Below, one piece after another: positions 48,267-57,113 of a stretch of DNA of 64,000 bases. Position numbers and translations under genes: made by a program. Source of the stretch: Bacteroidales bacterium. Lineage in GTDB: Bacteria > Bacteroidota > Bacteroidia > Bacteroidales > UBA932. The notes under the pieces were generated by a model. That model was not told the DNA's origin. It was given only the letters and a program-made list of their open reading frames with translations, and searched no databases. Where the stretch lies: NCBI GenBank assembly GCA_017519185.1, contig JAFWSX010000018.1, forward strand, positions 91,798 to 155,797, given 5' to 3'. The first letter of the stretch is position 1, and the number at the start of each line of letters is the position of its first letter.

Positions 48267-49661
48267 CTATTTCTCAGCTTTGCGGACGCGGATGTCTTCG
48301 GGAAGGATCTTGATGCCGACGAGGTCTCTCTCGTCCCACACGTCGTTGGTGGCTACATAGACGTTGTCGCGGTCCTCAGTCATTACGGTGAGGTAATAGT
48401 GATTTCCCTTGTAGAGGATGAAGCGGACGTCACCCACCAGCTCTGCATTGTCGATGTCGTCGAGCAGGTCTACCTTGTCGAAGTCGACGTCAACCAGCAC
48501 GTCGATCTTCTCGCCCTGCCAGAGAGCCTGGGGAAGGCACTCGAAGGTGATGCCGAGCATCTCCACGTGTGTCTCGTCGACCAGTTTGCCCTCGAAGGTG
48601 TTGCAGGTGCGCTCCTTCTTCATCACCTGGATGTCCTGCGGCTTGATGATCATAGCCACCTTCATTCCGGCTTCGAAGGGATTGTAGTCCTGGATCACTA
48701 TCTCGTAGCCTTCGTCGGTGATGACGGTTATCTCGTAGTGGATGCCCTGGAACACGCAGGACTGGACTGTGCCTTCGAACTGGCCGGCCTTGTTGGGAGC
48801 CTCCATCAGGTAGATGTCCTCCGGGCGGATCACTACATCCACGGGATTGTTTTCTCCGAAGCCTTCGTCCACGCAGTCAAAGTCGTGGCCGAGGAAGCTG
48901 ACCTTGCGGTCGCATATCATAGTGCCGTCGAGAATGTTGCTCTCGCCGATGAAGTCGGCTACGAACGCATTCACGGGCTCGTTGTAGATGTCTATGGGGG
49001 TTCCTGCCTGCTGGATCACGCCGTCGTTCATCACAACGATGGTGTCGCTGAGCGTGAGGGCTTCCTCCTGGTCGTGAGTCACATAGAGGAATGTCACACC
49101 GAGCTTCTCGTGGATTTCCTTGAGCTCGATCTGCATATCCTTGCGCATCTTGTGGTCAAGAGCGCTCAGAGGCTCGTCGAGAAGCAGCACTTCAGGGGAG
49201 TTGATAAGGGCACGGGCGATGGCCACACGCTGCTGCTGTCCTCCTGAGAGCGACTCCACGTCGCGCCACTCATAGTCGGTCATATTGACCATCTTGAGGG
49301 CTTTGCGGACACGCTGCTCGATCTCCTTTTCCGGAACTTTGTTGAGTTTCAGGCCAAAAGCGACGTTGTCGTAGACGTTGAGATGAGGAAAAAGCGCGTA
49401 GCGCTGGAATACCGTGTTTACTGGGCGTTTGTAGGGCGGGATCGAGTTCATATGCTCTCCGCCTATCTCTACCGTACCTTCGTCCGGGGTTACGAAACCT
49501 GCAAGGATTCTAAGAAGTGTGGTCTTTCCACAACCGGACGGACCGAGAATGGTGATGAATTCACCTTTCTTAACATGCAAATTGACATCATTCAGAACTT
49601 GTTTGTCTCCGAACCACTTAGAGATATGGTCCAGACTGATGATGAAATTTGAGTCTTTCAT
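48267..49661 (-). CDS. potA: Polyamine ABC transporter ATPase, PotA-type, with extra C-terminal domain
   Basis: The 464-residue ATPase has Walker [10 protein letters not shown] (G40-T48), signature LSGGQQQR and Walker [11 protein letters not shown], then a TOBE-like region. It is about 90-100 residues longer than E. coli PotA (378). The extra C-terminal part repeats the TOBE pattern ([20 protein letters not shown]), so it appears to have two TOBE-like domains. It begins the potABCD operon, upstream of potB. Confidence 0.92.
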   Translation of the reverse strand: MKDSNFIISLDHISKWFGDKQVLNDVNLHVKKGEFITILGPSGCGKTTLLRILAGFVTPDEGTVEIGGEHMNSIPPYKRPVNTVFQRYALFPHLNVYDNVAFGLKLNKVPEKEIEQRVRKALKMVNMTDYEWRDVESLSGGQQQRVAIARALINSPEVLLLDEPLSALDHKMRKDMQIELKEIHEKLGVTFLYVTHDQEEALTLSDTIVVMNDGVIQQAGTPIDIYNEPVNAFVADFIGESNILDGTMICDRKVSFLGHDFDCVDEGFGENNPVDVVIRPEDIYLMEAPNKAGQFEGTVQSCVFQGIHYEITVITDEGYEIVIQDYNPFEAGMKVAMIIKPQDIQVMKKERTCNTFEGKLVDETHVEMLGITFECLPQALWQGEKIDVLVDVDFDKVDLLDDIDNAELVGDVRFILYKGNHYYLTVMTEDRDNVYVATNDVWDERDLVGIKILPEDIRVRKAEK

Positions 49662-49758
49662 TAGGCAGCGTTATGATGGGTAGGGTATAATAAAGTATGT
49701 ATTTATATTTTGCGTCGCAAAGATTGCAAAAAAATAGATAAAAACAAGACAAATCCGA

Positions 49759-49766
49759 TATCTTTG
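49759..49766 (+). promoter_or_regulatory. Minus-7 element almost touching the DUF368 start codon
   Basis: TATCTTTG ends 4 nt before ATG 49771, so the expected transcript start is at or near the start codon. Confidence 0.5.
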
Positions 49767-49770
49767 CCGC

Positions 49771-50661
49771 ATGAGAAGTATCAAGTCCTATCTTGTCCTG
49801 GCGCTCGACGGCCTGCTTATGGGTGCAGCCAATGTCATCCCGGGTGTTTCAGGCGGCACTATCGCCTTTTTGACAGGTATTTACAAGGAGCTTGTGGATT
49901 CGCTGAAATCCATCGACGCAACTGCTGTCAAACTGTTTTTCAAGGGAAAGTTCAAGGAATTCTGGAAAGCCATAAACGGCAATTTCCTGCTTGCTGTCTT
50001 TGCGGGTGTCGTCATAAGCATCTTTTCGCTTGCCAAGCTGATGCAGTACCTGCTTGAGGCACACCCCGTGCAGGTATGGTCGTTCTTCTTCGGACTGATA
50101 CTGGTTTCCACCGCCTTCATCCTGAAGGACCTCGGCAAGTTCACCATCAAGAACGCGCTTAGCTTCTTGGTCGGAGCCGCCCTCGGCGTGTTCATTTGCA
50201 TCGCCACTCCGGCCACCACGCCGGACAGCCTGCTCTTCATCTTCCTCTGCGGAGCCATCACCTTCTGCACGATGATCCTCCCCGGCATTTCCGGCAGTTT
50301 CATCCTGCTGCTCCTCGGCAAATATGCATTTATGCTCGATGCCGTCACCGAGCTCAGGATAGTCATCCTGCTGGTGTTCGCCGCAGGCGCCCTTGTCGGC
50401 CTGCTGTGCTTCTCGCACTTCCTTTCGTGGCTGCTGAAGAAATACTACAACGCCACCCTCAGCATGCTCTGCGGCCTTATGTGCGGCTCGCTGCTGAAAG
50501 TATGGCCCTGGAAGGAAACTCTCCCCACAGGCACCGACCACGTGCTGCTGCCCTCCCAATATGCAGGCGACCCGCAACTTGCATCAGCGATAATCTGGAT
50601 GCTCGTCGGGGCCGCACTTGTCGCAGCCATCAATCTGGCTGCCGCAAAATCCAAGAAATAA
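49771..50661 (+). CDS. DUF368-family membrane protein
   Basis: The 296-residue protein has eight to nine hydrophobic segments and the DUF368 signature MGAANVIPGVSGGTIAFL near the N-terminus, repeated as MILPGISGSFILLLLG in the second half. DUF368 proteins have been linked to undecaprenyl-phosphate or lipid translocation in other bacteria; in this organism the role is open. The start is fixed by homology at MRSIKSYLVLALDGLLMG. Confidence 0.9.
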   Translation: MRSIKSYLVLALDGLLMGAANVIPGVSGGTIAFLTGIYKELVDSLKSIDATAVKLFFKGKFKEFWKAINGNFLLAVFAGVVISIFSLAKLMQYLLEAHPVQVWSFFFGLILVSTAFILKDLGKFTIKNALSFLVGAALGVFICIATPATTPDSLLFIFLCGAITFCTMILPGISGSFILLLLGKYAFMLDAVTELRIVILLVFAAGALVGLLCFSHFLSWLLKKYYNATLSMLCGLMCGSLLKVWPWKETLPTGTDHVLLPSQYAGDPQLASAIIWMLVGAALVAAINLAAAKSKK

Positions 50662-50665
50662 GAGG

Positions 50666-51412
50666 CTACTTAACTTTGGCCGCCCAGCCGTTGAAATCGG
50701 TGATGGCGCCCTTGCTCCAGCAGCTGCCCACCGCGTAGGTAATCTTGCGGTACCTCGCATCGCAGAATGCCAGCGCATTGTCTTCAAGGCCGTCAAATTC
50801 GAAGCGTTCTGCCATCGGCACTACTATGCCGACACCCATATTGCCCTCGCCGGGAACGCTTTCCCAGGCAATGATGTAGTCCTTGCCGACTTCGTTCATT
50901 TCAACGCCGCGTTTTGCAAAACCTGCGGCCACGCTGATGTCTCGGCTGCTGTTGATGTTGTATTCGTCAGCAACCTCGCAGAAAAGTTGATTTTCGCGAA
51001 GGGTTATCTTGCGTTTTAGGGATATCTTGTCCTCTCCCACTGTCCACTCGGGATAGCTCAAGGTGAAAGTCACGTGGCCTGCAGTCTGCTCCACGATCTC
51101 GAAAGACTCGAAATTGGCGTGAGGGAATATCAGCGAGTCGTCAGCCACGAGCACCGTGCCGCCGTCGTTCAGGCTGGCAGCCATCGCGGCCTTGCGGTCC
51201 TTCACGACAGTCTGTTTGCCGTCCTGTGCCTTGAGAATGGCCTCGAAGCCGTCTGTTATCACAGGATTCTTTGCGCCGTTAAGACGGAAGCTGACCAGGG
51301 AGTTCTGGAAGACGCAGTCTCCGTTGGCGTCGATTGTTGCAGTTGCAGCGGGTTGTTTCTGGCAAGACACTATTGCGGCTGCCATTATGATCATTAAGAA
51401 TAGTTTTTTCAT
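50666..51412 (-). CDS. DUF4861-like lipoprotein
   Basis: The 248-residue lipoprotein (AAAIVSC, about Cys17) has no transmembrane segments after the anchor and a beta-rich body (ITLRENQLFCEVADEYN and FAKRGVEMNEVGKDYII), ending YAVGSCWSKGAITDFNGWAAKVK. This ending resembles DUF4861 proteins, some of which are near pectin-utilisation genes. I am not sure of the family. It is convergent with the DUF368 gene and is transcribed alone. Confidence 0.65.
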   Translation of the reverse strand: MKKLFLMIIMAAAIVSCQKQPAATATIDANGDCVFQNSLVSFRLNGAKNPVITDGFEAILKAQDGKQTVVKDRKAAMAASLNDGGTVLVADDSLIFPHANFESFEIVEQTAGHVTFTLSYPEWTVGEDKISLKRKITLRENQLFCEVADEYNINSSRDISVAAGFAKRGVEMNEVGKDYIIAWESVPGEGNMGVGIVVPMAERFEFDGLEDNALAFCDARYRKITYAVGSCWSKGAITDFNGWAAKVK

Positions 51413-51453
51413 ATCAGATGTTTGTTTTGTCTATTGGTTGCGCCTTGCAGCAA

Positions 51454-52923
51454 TTATCGTTCCGAAAGTTTGCGGAGTGCCGATGTTGACCTGCGGCGTT
51501 TGATGCAGTATGAAGTGAATGTGCTTATGGCCAAGACAGCTACTACGCCTGCCACCGAATAGCTGACAGCGGGGCTGAGCGCCAGTCCGCCGTTGACGTG
51601 CGGGGCGATCAGGAAGTAAGACACGCAGATATATGTGAGGAATGATGCAGGTATCGAGAAGAACAGATGCTTGCGGGTTTTTGAGAGATACTTGGCGAAG
51701 GTCCAGAGCATCACGGTTGCGACAACCTGGTTGCAGATGCCGACGTAGTTCCACAGTACGCTGAAGTCAGCCATGCACAGGATGGCGGCCACGACGAAGA
51801 CGGGCATTGCAAGGATAAGACGGTTGCGGACAGGGGTCTGATTGACTTTCATCACGTCTCCGAGCATAAGTCGAAGGCTGCGGAAAGCCGTGTCTCCTGA
51901 AGTTATGGGGCAGATCACCACGCCGAGGATGGCGATCACCGCTCCCACTTTGCCTAGCCATTCGTTGCAGAGCGTATTGACTATGATGGCAGGAGTGTTG
52001 CCGTCAGAAGCCGCAGCGTTCAGGCCTTCAGGGCCTCCGAAATAGTTGATGGCAGCCGTAGCCCATATCATTGCCACTATGCCTTCGGTGATCATGGCGC
52101 CGTAGAACACTGTACGGCCGTGTTTCTCGTTCTGGATGCAGCGCGCCATCATCGGCGACTGGGTGGAGTGGAATCCTGATATGGCTCCGCAGGAGATCAC
52201 CACGAAAAGCATCGGGAAGAGTATGAACTTGTCGGGCTGGGAGTGGAAATTGCGGAACGAGTCGGCAGAAAGTTCCAGCATCGGCAGGTTGCCGCCGGCG
52301 TGCCTTACTATCATCGCTCCGCCGATGGCCAGGGCCATGAAGAGCAGCAGCAGGCCGAAGACGGGATAGATCTTGCCGATTATCTTGCTGATGGGAAGCA
52401 GTGTCGCAAGGACGTAATATGCAAAGATTACGATCACCCAGAACAGCTTGCTCACCGGAAGCATGCTGTTGAGCAGGTCGGCGGGTCCGGTGACGAACGA
52501 ACAGCCCACGCAGATGAGGGTGAATGCGAGGAACACGTTCATAAACTTGCGGGCTCCGCGGCCGAGGTACTGGCCGACGACGACCGGCATGCTGCGGCCG
52601 TTGGCTCTGATGGACATCATTCCGCTGAAATAGTCGTGGGCGGCTCCCATAAACACGCAGCCGAGCGTGATCCAGAGGTATGCCATCGGGCCGTAGGCGG
52701 CTCCGAGGATGGCTCCGAAGATGGGGCCGAGGCCGGCGATGTTCAGGAACTGGATGATATAGACCCTCCAGGTCTTCATTGGCTCATAGTCGACGCCGTC
52801 GCGCATACGGAAGCACGGTGTCTGGCGGGAAGGGTCAGCGCGGAAGAGTTTCTTTTCTACGAATCTGCCGTATGTGAAGAATCCGGCAATGAGGAAGGTG
52901 ATGCAACAAAGGAACGTAATCAT
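51454..52923 (-). CDS. cstA: Carbon starvation protein CstA-type transporter
   Basis: The 489-residue protein has about twelve hydrophobic segments and CstA sequence: MKTWRVYIIQFLNIAGLGPIFGAILGAAYGPMAYLWITLGCVFMGAAHDYFSGMMS and AISGFHSTQSPMMARCIQ. In other bacteria CstA proteins take up peptides or pyruvate. This version is shorter than E. coli CstA (701 residues), as is common in Bacteroidetes. It is transcribed alone. Confidence 0.92.
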   Translation of the reverse strand: MITFLCCITFLIAGFFTYGRFVEKKLFRADPSRQTPCFRMRDGVDYEPMKTWRVYIIQFLNIAGLGPIFGAILGAAYGPMAYLWITLGCVFMGAAHDYFSGMMSIRANGRSMPVVVGQYLGRGARKFMNVFLAFTLICVGCSFVTGPADLLNSMLPVSKLFWVIVIFAYYVLATLLPISKIIGKIYPVFGLLLLFMALAIGGAMIVRHAGGNLPMLELSADSFRNFHSQPDKFILFPMLFVVISCGAISGFHSTQSPMMARCIQNEKHGRTVFYGAMITEGIVAMIWATAAINYFGGPEGLNAAASDGNTPAIIVNTLCNEWLGKVGAVIAILGVVICPITSGDTAFRSLRLMLGDVMKVNQTPVRNRLILAMPVFVVAAILCMADFSVLWNYVGICNQVVATVMLWTFAKYLSKTRKHLFFSIPASFLTYICVSYFLIAPHVNGGLALSPAVSYSVAGVVAVLAISTFTSYCIKRRRSTSALRKLSER

Positions 52924-53180
52924 TGCAGTCGTGTTTCGGCCGCAAATTTGGGCATTTTTATATAAAAATACAATTTAATGCTATCCACAATCGCACCGGA
53001 CAGCTGCTGGCGCAGGGTCAGCGGCTGCGCCCGTAACGCAGGAAAGCAAGGTCTTCGGGAAACTCGCTAGTGGCAGCTGGCGTCCAGCCCAGCGGCTCAG
53101 AGGGCACGAAAACGCTCGGGCGAGAAATGATAGATGCACATAAACACCAATCCATTTTAACAAACGGCAAAAGGACAATT
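52924..53180. other. Intergenic stretch without a gene
   Basis: Between cstA and the 53.19-kb palindromes I see no gene. A GCTGCTGGCGCAGGG ... AGCGGCTGCG motif at about 53002-53028 is shared with 59528-59553 near the other tRNA. Confidence 0.5.
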
Positions 53181-53188
53181 CGGAATCC

Positions 53189-53267
53189 GGCCGGGAAATG
53201 AGCCCTTTTCCCGGCCGAACGCTTCAAAAACCGCAACACGGCCGGAAAAACGCCCTTTTTCCCGGCC
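53189..53267. repeat. Two 51-bp-period palindrome units in reverse orientation
   Basis: 28-nt palindromes lie at 53189-53216 and 53240-53267, again exactly 51 bp apart. The linker reads GAACGCTTCAAAAACCGC, the reverse complement style of the linkers at 2.7 kb. This is the same family, inverted. Confidence 0.8.
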
Positions 53268-53287
53268 GAGACGTCCTACAAATAACA

Positions 53288-53430
53288 GGGCGCATCAGCG
53301 CCGTGGCGGAGTGTGGGATGTGTCCGAAGGACACGAGCCACGGAGCCACCCGGGTTCTGCAAAGCAGGTTCCGGCATGTCCCCCTCGAGGGGGATGTCGC
53401 GAGCGACAGGGGGTGAAATCTGTCCCGACC
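53288..53430 (-). repeat. tRNA-associated repeat (copy 1, after tRNA-Arg)
   Basis: A stretch of about 150 bp with the nested hairpin CCGTGGC ... GTGTCC-GAA-GGACAC ... GCCACGG, then a GCCACCCGG block and a CCCCTCGAGGGG palindrome. A diverged copy lies at 59610-59750, beside tRNA-Leu. Both are downstream of the tRNA terminator on the minus strand. Confidence 0.75.
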
Positions 53431-53436
53431 GGGCAC

Positions 53437-53464
53437 AAAAAAGGTCGGTTTCCACCGACCTTTT
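53437..53464 (-). terminator. Terminator of tRNA-Arg
   Basis: On the minus strand, AAAAGGTCGGT and ACCGACCTTTT form a stem followed by T-residues. Confidence 0.8.
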
Positions 53465-53467
53465 CTG

Positions 53468-53541
53468 TGATCCGGTTGGGATTCGAACCCAAGACCCACA
53501 GCTTAGAAGGCTGTTGCTCTATCCAGCTGAGCTACCGGACC
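53468..53541 (-). tRNA. tRNA-Arg (anticodon TCT)
   Basis: The minus strand folds into a complete tRNA: acceptor GGTCCGG/CCGGATC (one G-T pair), D-stem GCTC/GAGC, anticodon stem ACAGC/GCTGT around CTTCTAA (anticodon TCT, reads AGA), T-arm TTGGG-TTCGAAT-CCCAA and discriminator A. CCA is not encoded. A TACATTTG minus-7 element (53555-53562, minus strand) lies 13 nt upstream. Confidence 0.95.
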
Positions 53542-53554
53542 AGTATGACGGCGG

Positions 53555-53562
53555 CAAATGTA
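53555..53562 (-). promoter_or_regulatory. Minus-7 element of tRNA-Arg
   Basis: TACATTTG on the minus strand fits TAnnTTTG and sits 13 nt before the tRNA 5' end. Confidence 0.55.
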
Positions 53563-53588
53563 GCAATAAAAACGGAAAATACTACATA

Positions 53589-55241
53589 TTAGCCGAGGAA
53601 TCCCCGCATGAAAGAAGTCGGCGGAATCTCCTTGTCAGACACCGGCACGAAGAAATGCAGGAAGTTCAGCAGGCGGTGCGCCTCGCCATATTCCGCAGAA
53701 TTCTTCGGCACCGTGGCGAGTATGCGTTCCGCGTGGACACGGAACACCGCAAACTCCATCAGATATGCCGAGTTGAAGAGCACGTCAGCCTCCTCCTGGA
53801 ACGGATAGATCCACTTCACCTCGTTGCGGCGCACCATCGGCCAGTTGGAGATGGTCTCCTGAGCCGTGAACGCCCCGCAGTTGAAATCGCGCACAATCCT
53901 GCGCAGCAGGCGGTTGTCACTAGTCGGAATGCAGTTGTGGTCGTCCAGCGAGATGCTGGTGATGGTATTGATGAAAATCTTGTACTTGGCAGATGCCGGA
54001 ACCCTATCGGTGAGACGCGGATTTAGAGCGTGGATGCCCTCTATCAGCAGGACAGTTCCCTCCTCCATCCTCAGTTTCCTGCCGTTGAATTCGCGAAGGC
54101 CGGTGACGAAATTGAAGTGCGGAACCTCGACCTCCTCTCCCGCTATCAGCCGCATCAGGTCGGACTGAAGGTAGTCGTGATCCACGGTGTCAAAATTGTC
54201 GAAGTCATAACTGCCATCGGGGAGTTTCGGAGTCTCCACCCTGTTCACGAAATAGTCGTCTGTAGAGAACGATATAGGCCTCAGACCGCAGGCCATCAGC
54301 TGCACGCTCAGACGCTTGCAGAAGGTGCTCTTGCCACTGCCTGAAGGGCCTGTGATGAGCACCACGCGCACCGGATCCTTCGAATAGAAGCGGCGTTCGA
54401 TCTCCTCGGCAATCTGCACGATCTTCTTTTCCTGCAAGGCCTCTGCTATCTGCACCAGGTCAGACACCTTGCCGTCCAGGCAGGCCTTGTTCACGTCACC
54501 GACATTGTCGAGCTTCATAATGCGGTTCCACCTCTGCATCTCGGCGAAGACCTCGAAGGTCTTGGGCTGCGAGTAGAACGGAGCCAGGGTGTCGGGATTG
54601 TGGCGGTCAGGCACACGGAGCAGCATTCCGCTGTGGAAGAATGTGAGCTCCCACTTCCTGAGGTAGCCGGAACTCGGCACGAGTGCGTCATAGAAATAGT
54701 CCGCTGTGCCGTCGAGGGTGTAGTAGCCCACATAGATGTCACCGCTGGTCTCGAGCAGCTTCACCTTGTCGTCATAGCCAAGCCTGCGGAAGAGCTCGAT
54801 GGCCTCCTGGCTTCGGACCTCGTGGCGGTAGAAAGCGATGTTGCGGGCAACTATCTTCTTCATCCTGGAGCTGATGCTCTTCACGTCGGCAGCCGTCAGT
54901 TCCGTGCCGTTCCCCTTGTCCACCATACAGTAGTAGCCCTTGGAGATGGGGCGGCGCAGAACCACCTTGCAGTTCGGGAACAGATCTTTGGCCGCCTTGC
55001 AGAGCAGAAAGCAGAGCGAGCGGCAGTAGACGTTGCGTCCGCCGTAGCTGCGGTAGTCGAGGAACTCCACCTCCTTGTTGTTGTATACCGCGTATTTCAG
55101 GCCCTCGGCAACGTGGTTGACCTTGGCGGCCAGGATGTCGTAGGGCTTGTCGAACTCGAATTCACGGGCCATCTTCAGCAGGGTTGTCCCCTCCTTGAAG
55201 TACTTCCTTGTCCCGGTGTTCTTGCAGAAAATCTCAATCAT
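53589..55241 (-). CDS. TGS-domain plus uridine-kinase-like nucleoside kinase
   Basis: The 550-residue protein starts with a TGS-like domain (NTGTRKYFKEGTTLLKMAREF), has a ThrRS-like second-domain region (about residues 70-200) and a kinase domain with Walker A GPSGSGKS (G298-S305) and FSTDDYFVNR. Uridine kinase-like motifs DFDNFDTVDHDYLQSDL and IEGIHALNP follow. In Bacteroidetes such Udk-like proteins are annotated as nucleoside kinases; the substrate is not confirmed. It ends 48 bp upstream of the tRNA-Arg on the same strand. Confidence 0.9.
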   Translation of the reverse strand: MIEIFCKNTGTRKYFKEGTTLLKMAREFEFDKPYDILAAKVNHVAEGLKYAVYNNKEVEFLDYRSYGGRNVYCRSLCFLLCKAAKDLFPNCKVVLRRPISKGYYCMVDKGNGTELTAADVKSISSRMKKIVARNIAFYRHEVRSQEAIELFRRLGYDDKVKLLETSGDIYVGYYTLDGTADYFYDALVPSSGYLRKWELTFFHSGMLLRVPDRHNPDTLAPFYSQPKTFEVFAEMQRWNRIMKLDNVGDVNKACLDGKVSDLVQIAEALQEKKIVQIAEEIERRFYSKDPVRVVLITGPSGSGKSTFCKRLSVQLMACGLRPISFSTDDYFVNRVETPKLPDGSYDFDNFDTVDHDYLQSDLMRLIAGEEVEVPHFNFVTGLREFNGRKLRMEEGTVLLIEGIHALNPRLTDRVPASAKYKIFINTITSISLDDHNCIPTSDNRLLRRIVRDFNCGAFTAQETISNWPMVRRNEVKWIYPFQEEADVLFNSAYLMEFAVFRVHAERILATVPKNSAEYGEAHRLLNFLHFFVPVSDKEIPPTSFMRGFLG

Positions 55242-55256
55242 AGCTGTTGCGTTTAG

Positions 55257-55790
55257 CTACATTACCACGCCATAGAGCAAAATGCCCACTCCGGCTGCGG
55301 CAAACATCACATATATTGGGTTGACTTTTTTCCAGACAGCATAGAAACTTGCGAGGCAGATGATTACGCTGCTCCAGTGAAAGAATGTCTCGCGGTTGAC
55401 GAACATTATCGCAGCAGCGGCTATCATACCCACGAGAATGGGCCGCATCCAGAGCAGTGCCCCGCGCATATAGCGGTTGTCCTTCACGCTTCGGTAGAAG
55501 ATGGTCAGGGCGAGCATTATGGTCATCGGGGGCAGGCAGCAGGCGATGGTGGCCAGCAGGGAGCCCCACACGTTGCCGGTGACCGTATAGCCCACATAGG
55601 TCGCACAGTTGATGGCAATCGGGCCTGGGGTCATCTGCGACACGGCCACTATGTCGGCGAACTGAGCCTCGGTGAGCCAGCCGTGCTGCGTCACGATCTC
55701 GTTACTGATGAGGCTTATCATCGCATATCCCCCACCGAAGCCGAAGAATCCTATCTTGAGGTATGAAAGGAAAAGCTGCCAGTAGATCAT
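55257..55790 (-). CDS. chrA: Chromate transporter, half-size subunit 2
   Basis: The 177-residue protein is a short ChrA-type domain: YLKIGFFGFGGGYAMISLI, VSQMTPGPIAINCATYVGY. The start at 55790 is preferred because MIYWQLFLSYLK begins a membrane segment and its ATG overlaps the TGA of the first half. A pair of short ChrA genes makes a complete transporter in many Bacteroidales. Chromate is the family name; the natural ion may be different. Confidence 0.9.
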   Translation of the reverse strand: MIYWQLFLSYLKIGFFGFGGGYAMISLISNEIVTQHGWLTEAQFADIVAVSQMTPGPIAINCATYVGYTVTGNVWGSLLATIACCLPPMTIMLALTIFYRSVKDNRYMRGALLWMRPILVGMIAAAAIMFVNRETFFHWSSVIICLASFYAVWKKVNPIYVMFAAAGVGILLYGVVM

Positions 55791-56332
55791 TGCCCGAGCT
55801 CCTCCTTTTTGCCGACGCAGCAGAGCACGATGCCCAGTACTGCACCGAAGATCAGCATATAGATGGGTGAAAGACCCGTGAAGCATATCAGCGCGAGGGC
55901 AGCGAAGCCCAGCGCCATCTGCCAAACGTTCATCTTGATGAGCATCTTCACGCACGGCACGGCAATCAACCCCACCACGCAGGGACGCAGCCCCTTGAAG
56001 GCTGCAGCCACTATCTCGTTGTCACGGATGCCGGTAAGGAAGATGGCCACGACCAGCATTATGCCGAAGGTCGGGACCACGAGGCCGGCTACTGCGAAGA
56101 ACGCTCCCCAGAAGCCCTTCATCCTGTAGCCAACGAAGACGGCTGTGTTGAGAGAGAACGGGCCGGGAACTGACTGGGCCAGCGTGAACTGGTCCCTGAA
56201 ATCCTCCAGGTCGAACCACTTGCGACGGTCCACGATCTCGTGCTCAATGACCGGCACGATGGCATAGCCGCTGCCCAGGGTGAAGGCCCCGATCTTGAAA
56301 AAAATCCAGAAAAGTTCCCAGAGACGACGCAT
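55787..56332 (-). CDS. chrA: Chromate transporter, half-size subunit 1
   Basis: The 181-residue short ChrA domain has FFKIGAFTLGSGYAIVPVI and AQSVPGPFSLNTAVFVGY. Its TGA overlaps the start of the second half (ATGA), so the two are translated together. It follows the polysaccharide-deacetylase gene by 5 bp in the same minus-strand operon. Confidence 0.9.
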   Translation of the reverse strand: MRRLWELFWIFFKIGAFTLGSGYAIVPVIEHEIVDRRKWFDLEDFRDQFTLAQSVPGPFSLNTAVFVGYRMKGFWGAFFAVAGLVVPTFGIMLVVAIFLTGIRDNEIVAAAFKGLRPCVVGLIAVPCVKMLIKMNVWQMALGFAALALICFTGLSPIYMLIFGAVLGIVLCCVGKKEELGQ

Positions 56333-56337
56333 CCGAC

Positions 56338-57036
56338 CTACTTTTTCCTCTCGTCGGGAACAACGTTGTAGAGCGTATGCCCGTCGGGCGTATGTTTTTG
56401 TTTCTCAAACAGTTGAGATAATGTAACAAAAGTGTAACCCTGCTCCAGCAGCTGCGGAATGGCCTCATCGAGGGCTTCAACAGTGGCTTCGTTACCCTCG
56501 AAGTCGTGCAGCAGGTAGATGGCTCCCGGCTCGGCATTTTCAAGGATGCCTTTAAGGCGTTCTTCCTTGCCTACGGCGCCCACCCAGTCGTTGCAGCCCT
56601 TGCCGCAGATGAAGGTCAGGTCTATCCAGTCGTACATCTCGGGTTTCACGTTGATATAAGGGGGCCGGAAGAACCTGGGCCTGGTACCGGTGATCTTCTC
56701 TATCATATCCGAAGTGGCCTCGATCTCTTCCTTCACCTGAGCCTCGTCGAGCCGCGACATCTGGGTGTGGGTGAAAGAATGGTTGCCTATCTCGCAGCCC
56801 TGCTTCACGGCTCTTTTCATATTTTCGGCCGTATCGTCGTTGATGTTGCTTCCGATTACGAAGAAGGTGGCGGGAACATTGTATTTCTGAAGGACGTCCA
56901 GCATGGCCGACTCGGTGGTCAGGTTGGGGCCGTCGTCAAATGCGAGGGCAAGATATTTGGCAGGCTCCTTGGGCGTGCAGGCAACAACTGCTGCGGCAAG
57001 GCAGGCCAGAGTGCAGACTCTTGATAGTATTCTCAT
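56338..57036 (-). CDS. Polysaccharide deacetylase (NodB domain), lipoprotein
   Basis: The 232-residue lipoprotein (AAVVAC, Cys20) has the NodB motifs LALAFDDGPN (D34-D35), HSFTHTQM (metal-binding His), and RPPYINVKPEMY. The family removes acetyl groups from chitin-, peptidoglycan- or glycan-type substrates. It is the first gene of the unit with the split chromate transporter and faces the aminotransferase gene on the other strand. Confidence 0.92.
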   Translation of the reverse strand: MRILSRVCTLACLAAAVVACTPKEPAKYLALAFDDGPNLTTESAMLDVLQKYNVPATFFVIGSNINDDTAENMKRAVKQGCEIGNHSFTHTQMSRLDEAQVKEEIEATSDMIEKITGTRPRFFRPPYINVKPEMYDWIDLTFICGKGCNDWVGAVGKEERLKGILENAEPGAIYLLHDFEGNEATVEALDEAIPQLLEQGYTFVTLSQLFEKQKHTPDGHTLYNVVPDERKK

Positions 57037-57077
57037 GACGGTTGGGTTTAAAAACCATTAAAGTTAATCAAAATAAT

Positions 57078-57085
57078 TATCTTTG
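57078..57085 (+). promoter_or_regulatory. Minus-7 element of the aminotransferase unit
   Basis: TATCTTTG, 28 nt before the start codon at 57114. Confidence 0.5.
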
Positions 57086-57113
57086 TCCGCACTAACTATA
57101 ACAGAACCGTCAG

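Noticed and set aside
53313..54026. Protein-coding frames over the tRNA-Arg region
   Set aside because: The frames run through a tRNA and repeat sequence; they have no homology I recognise.
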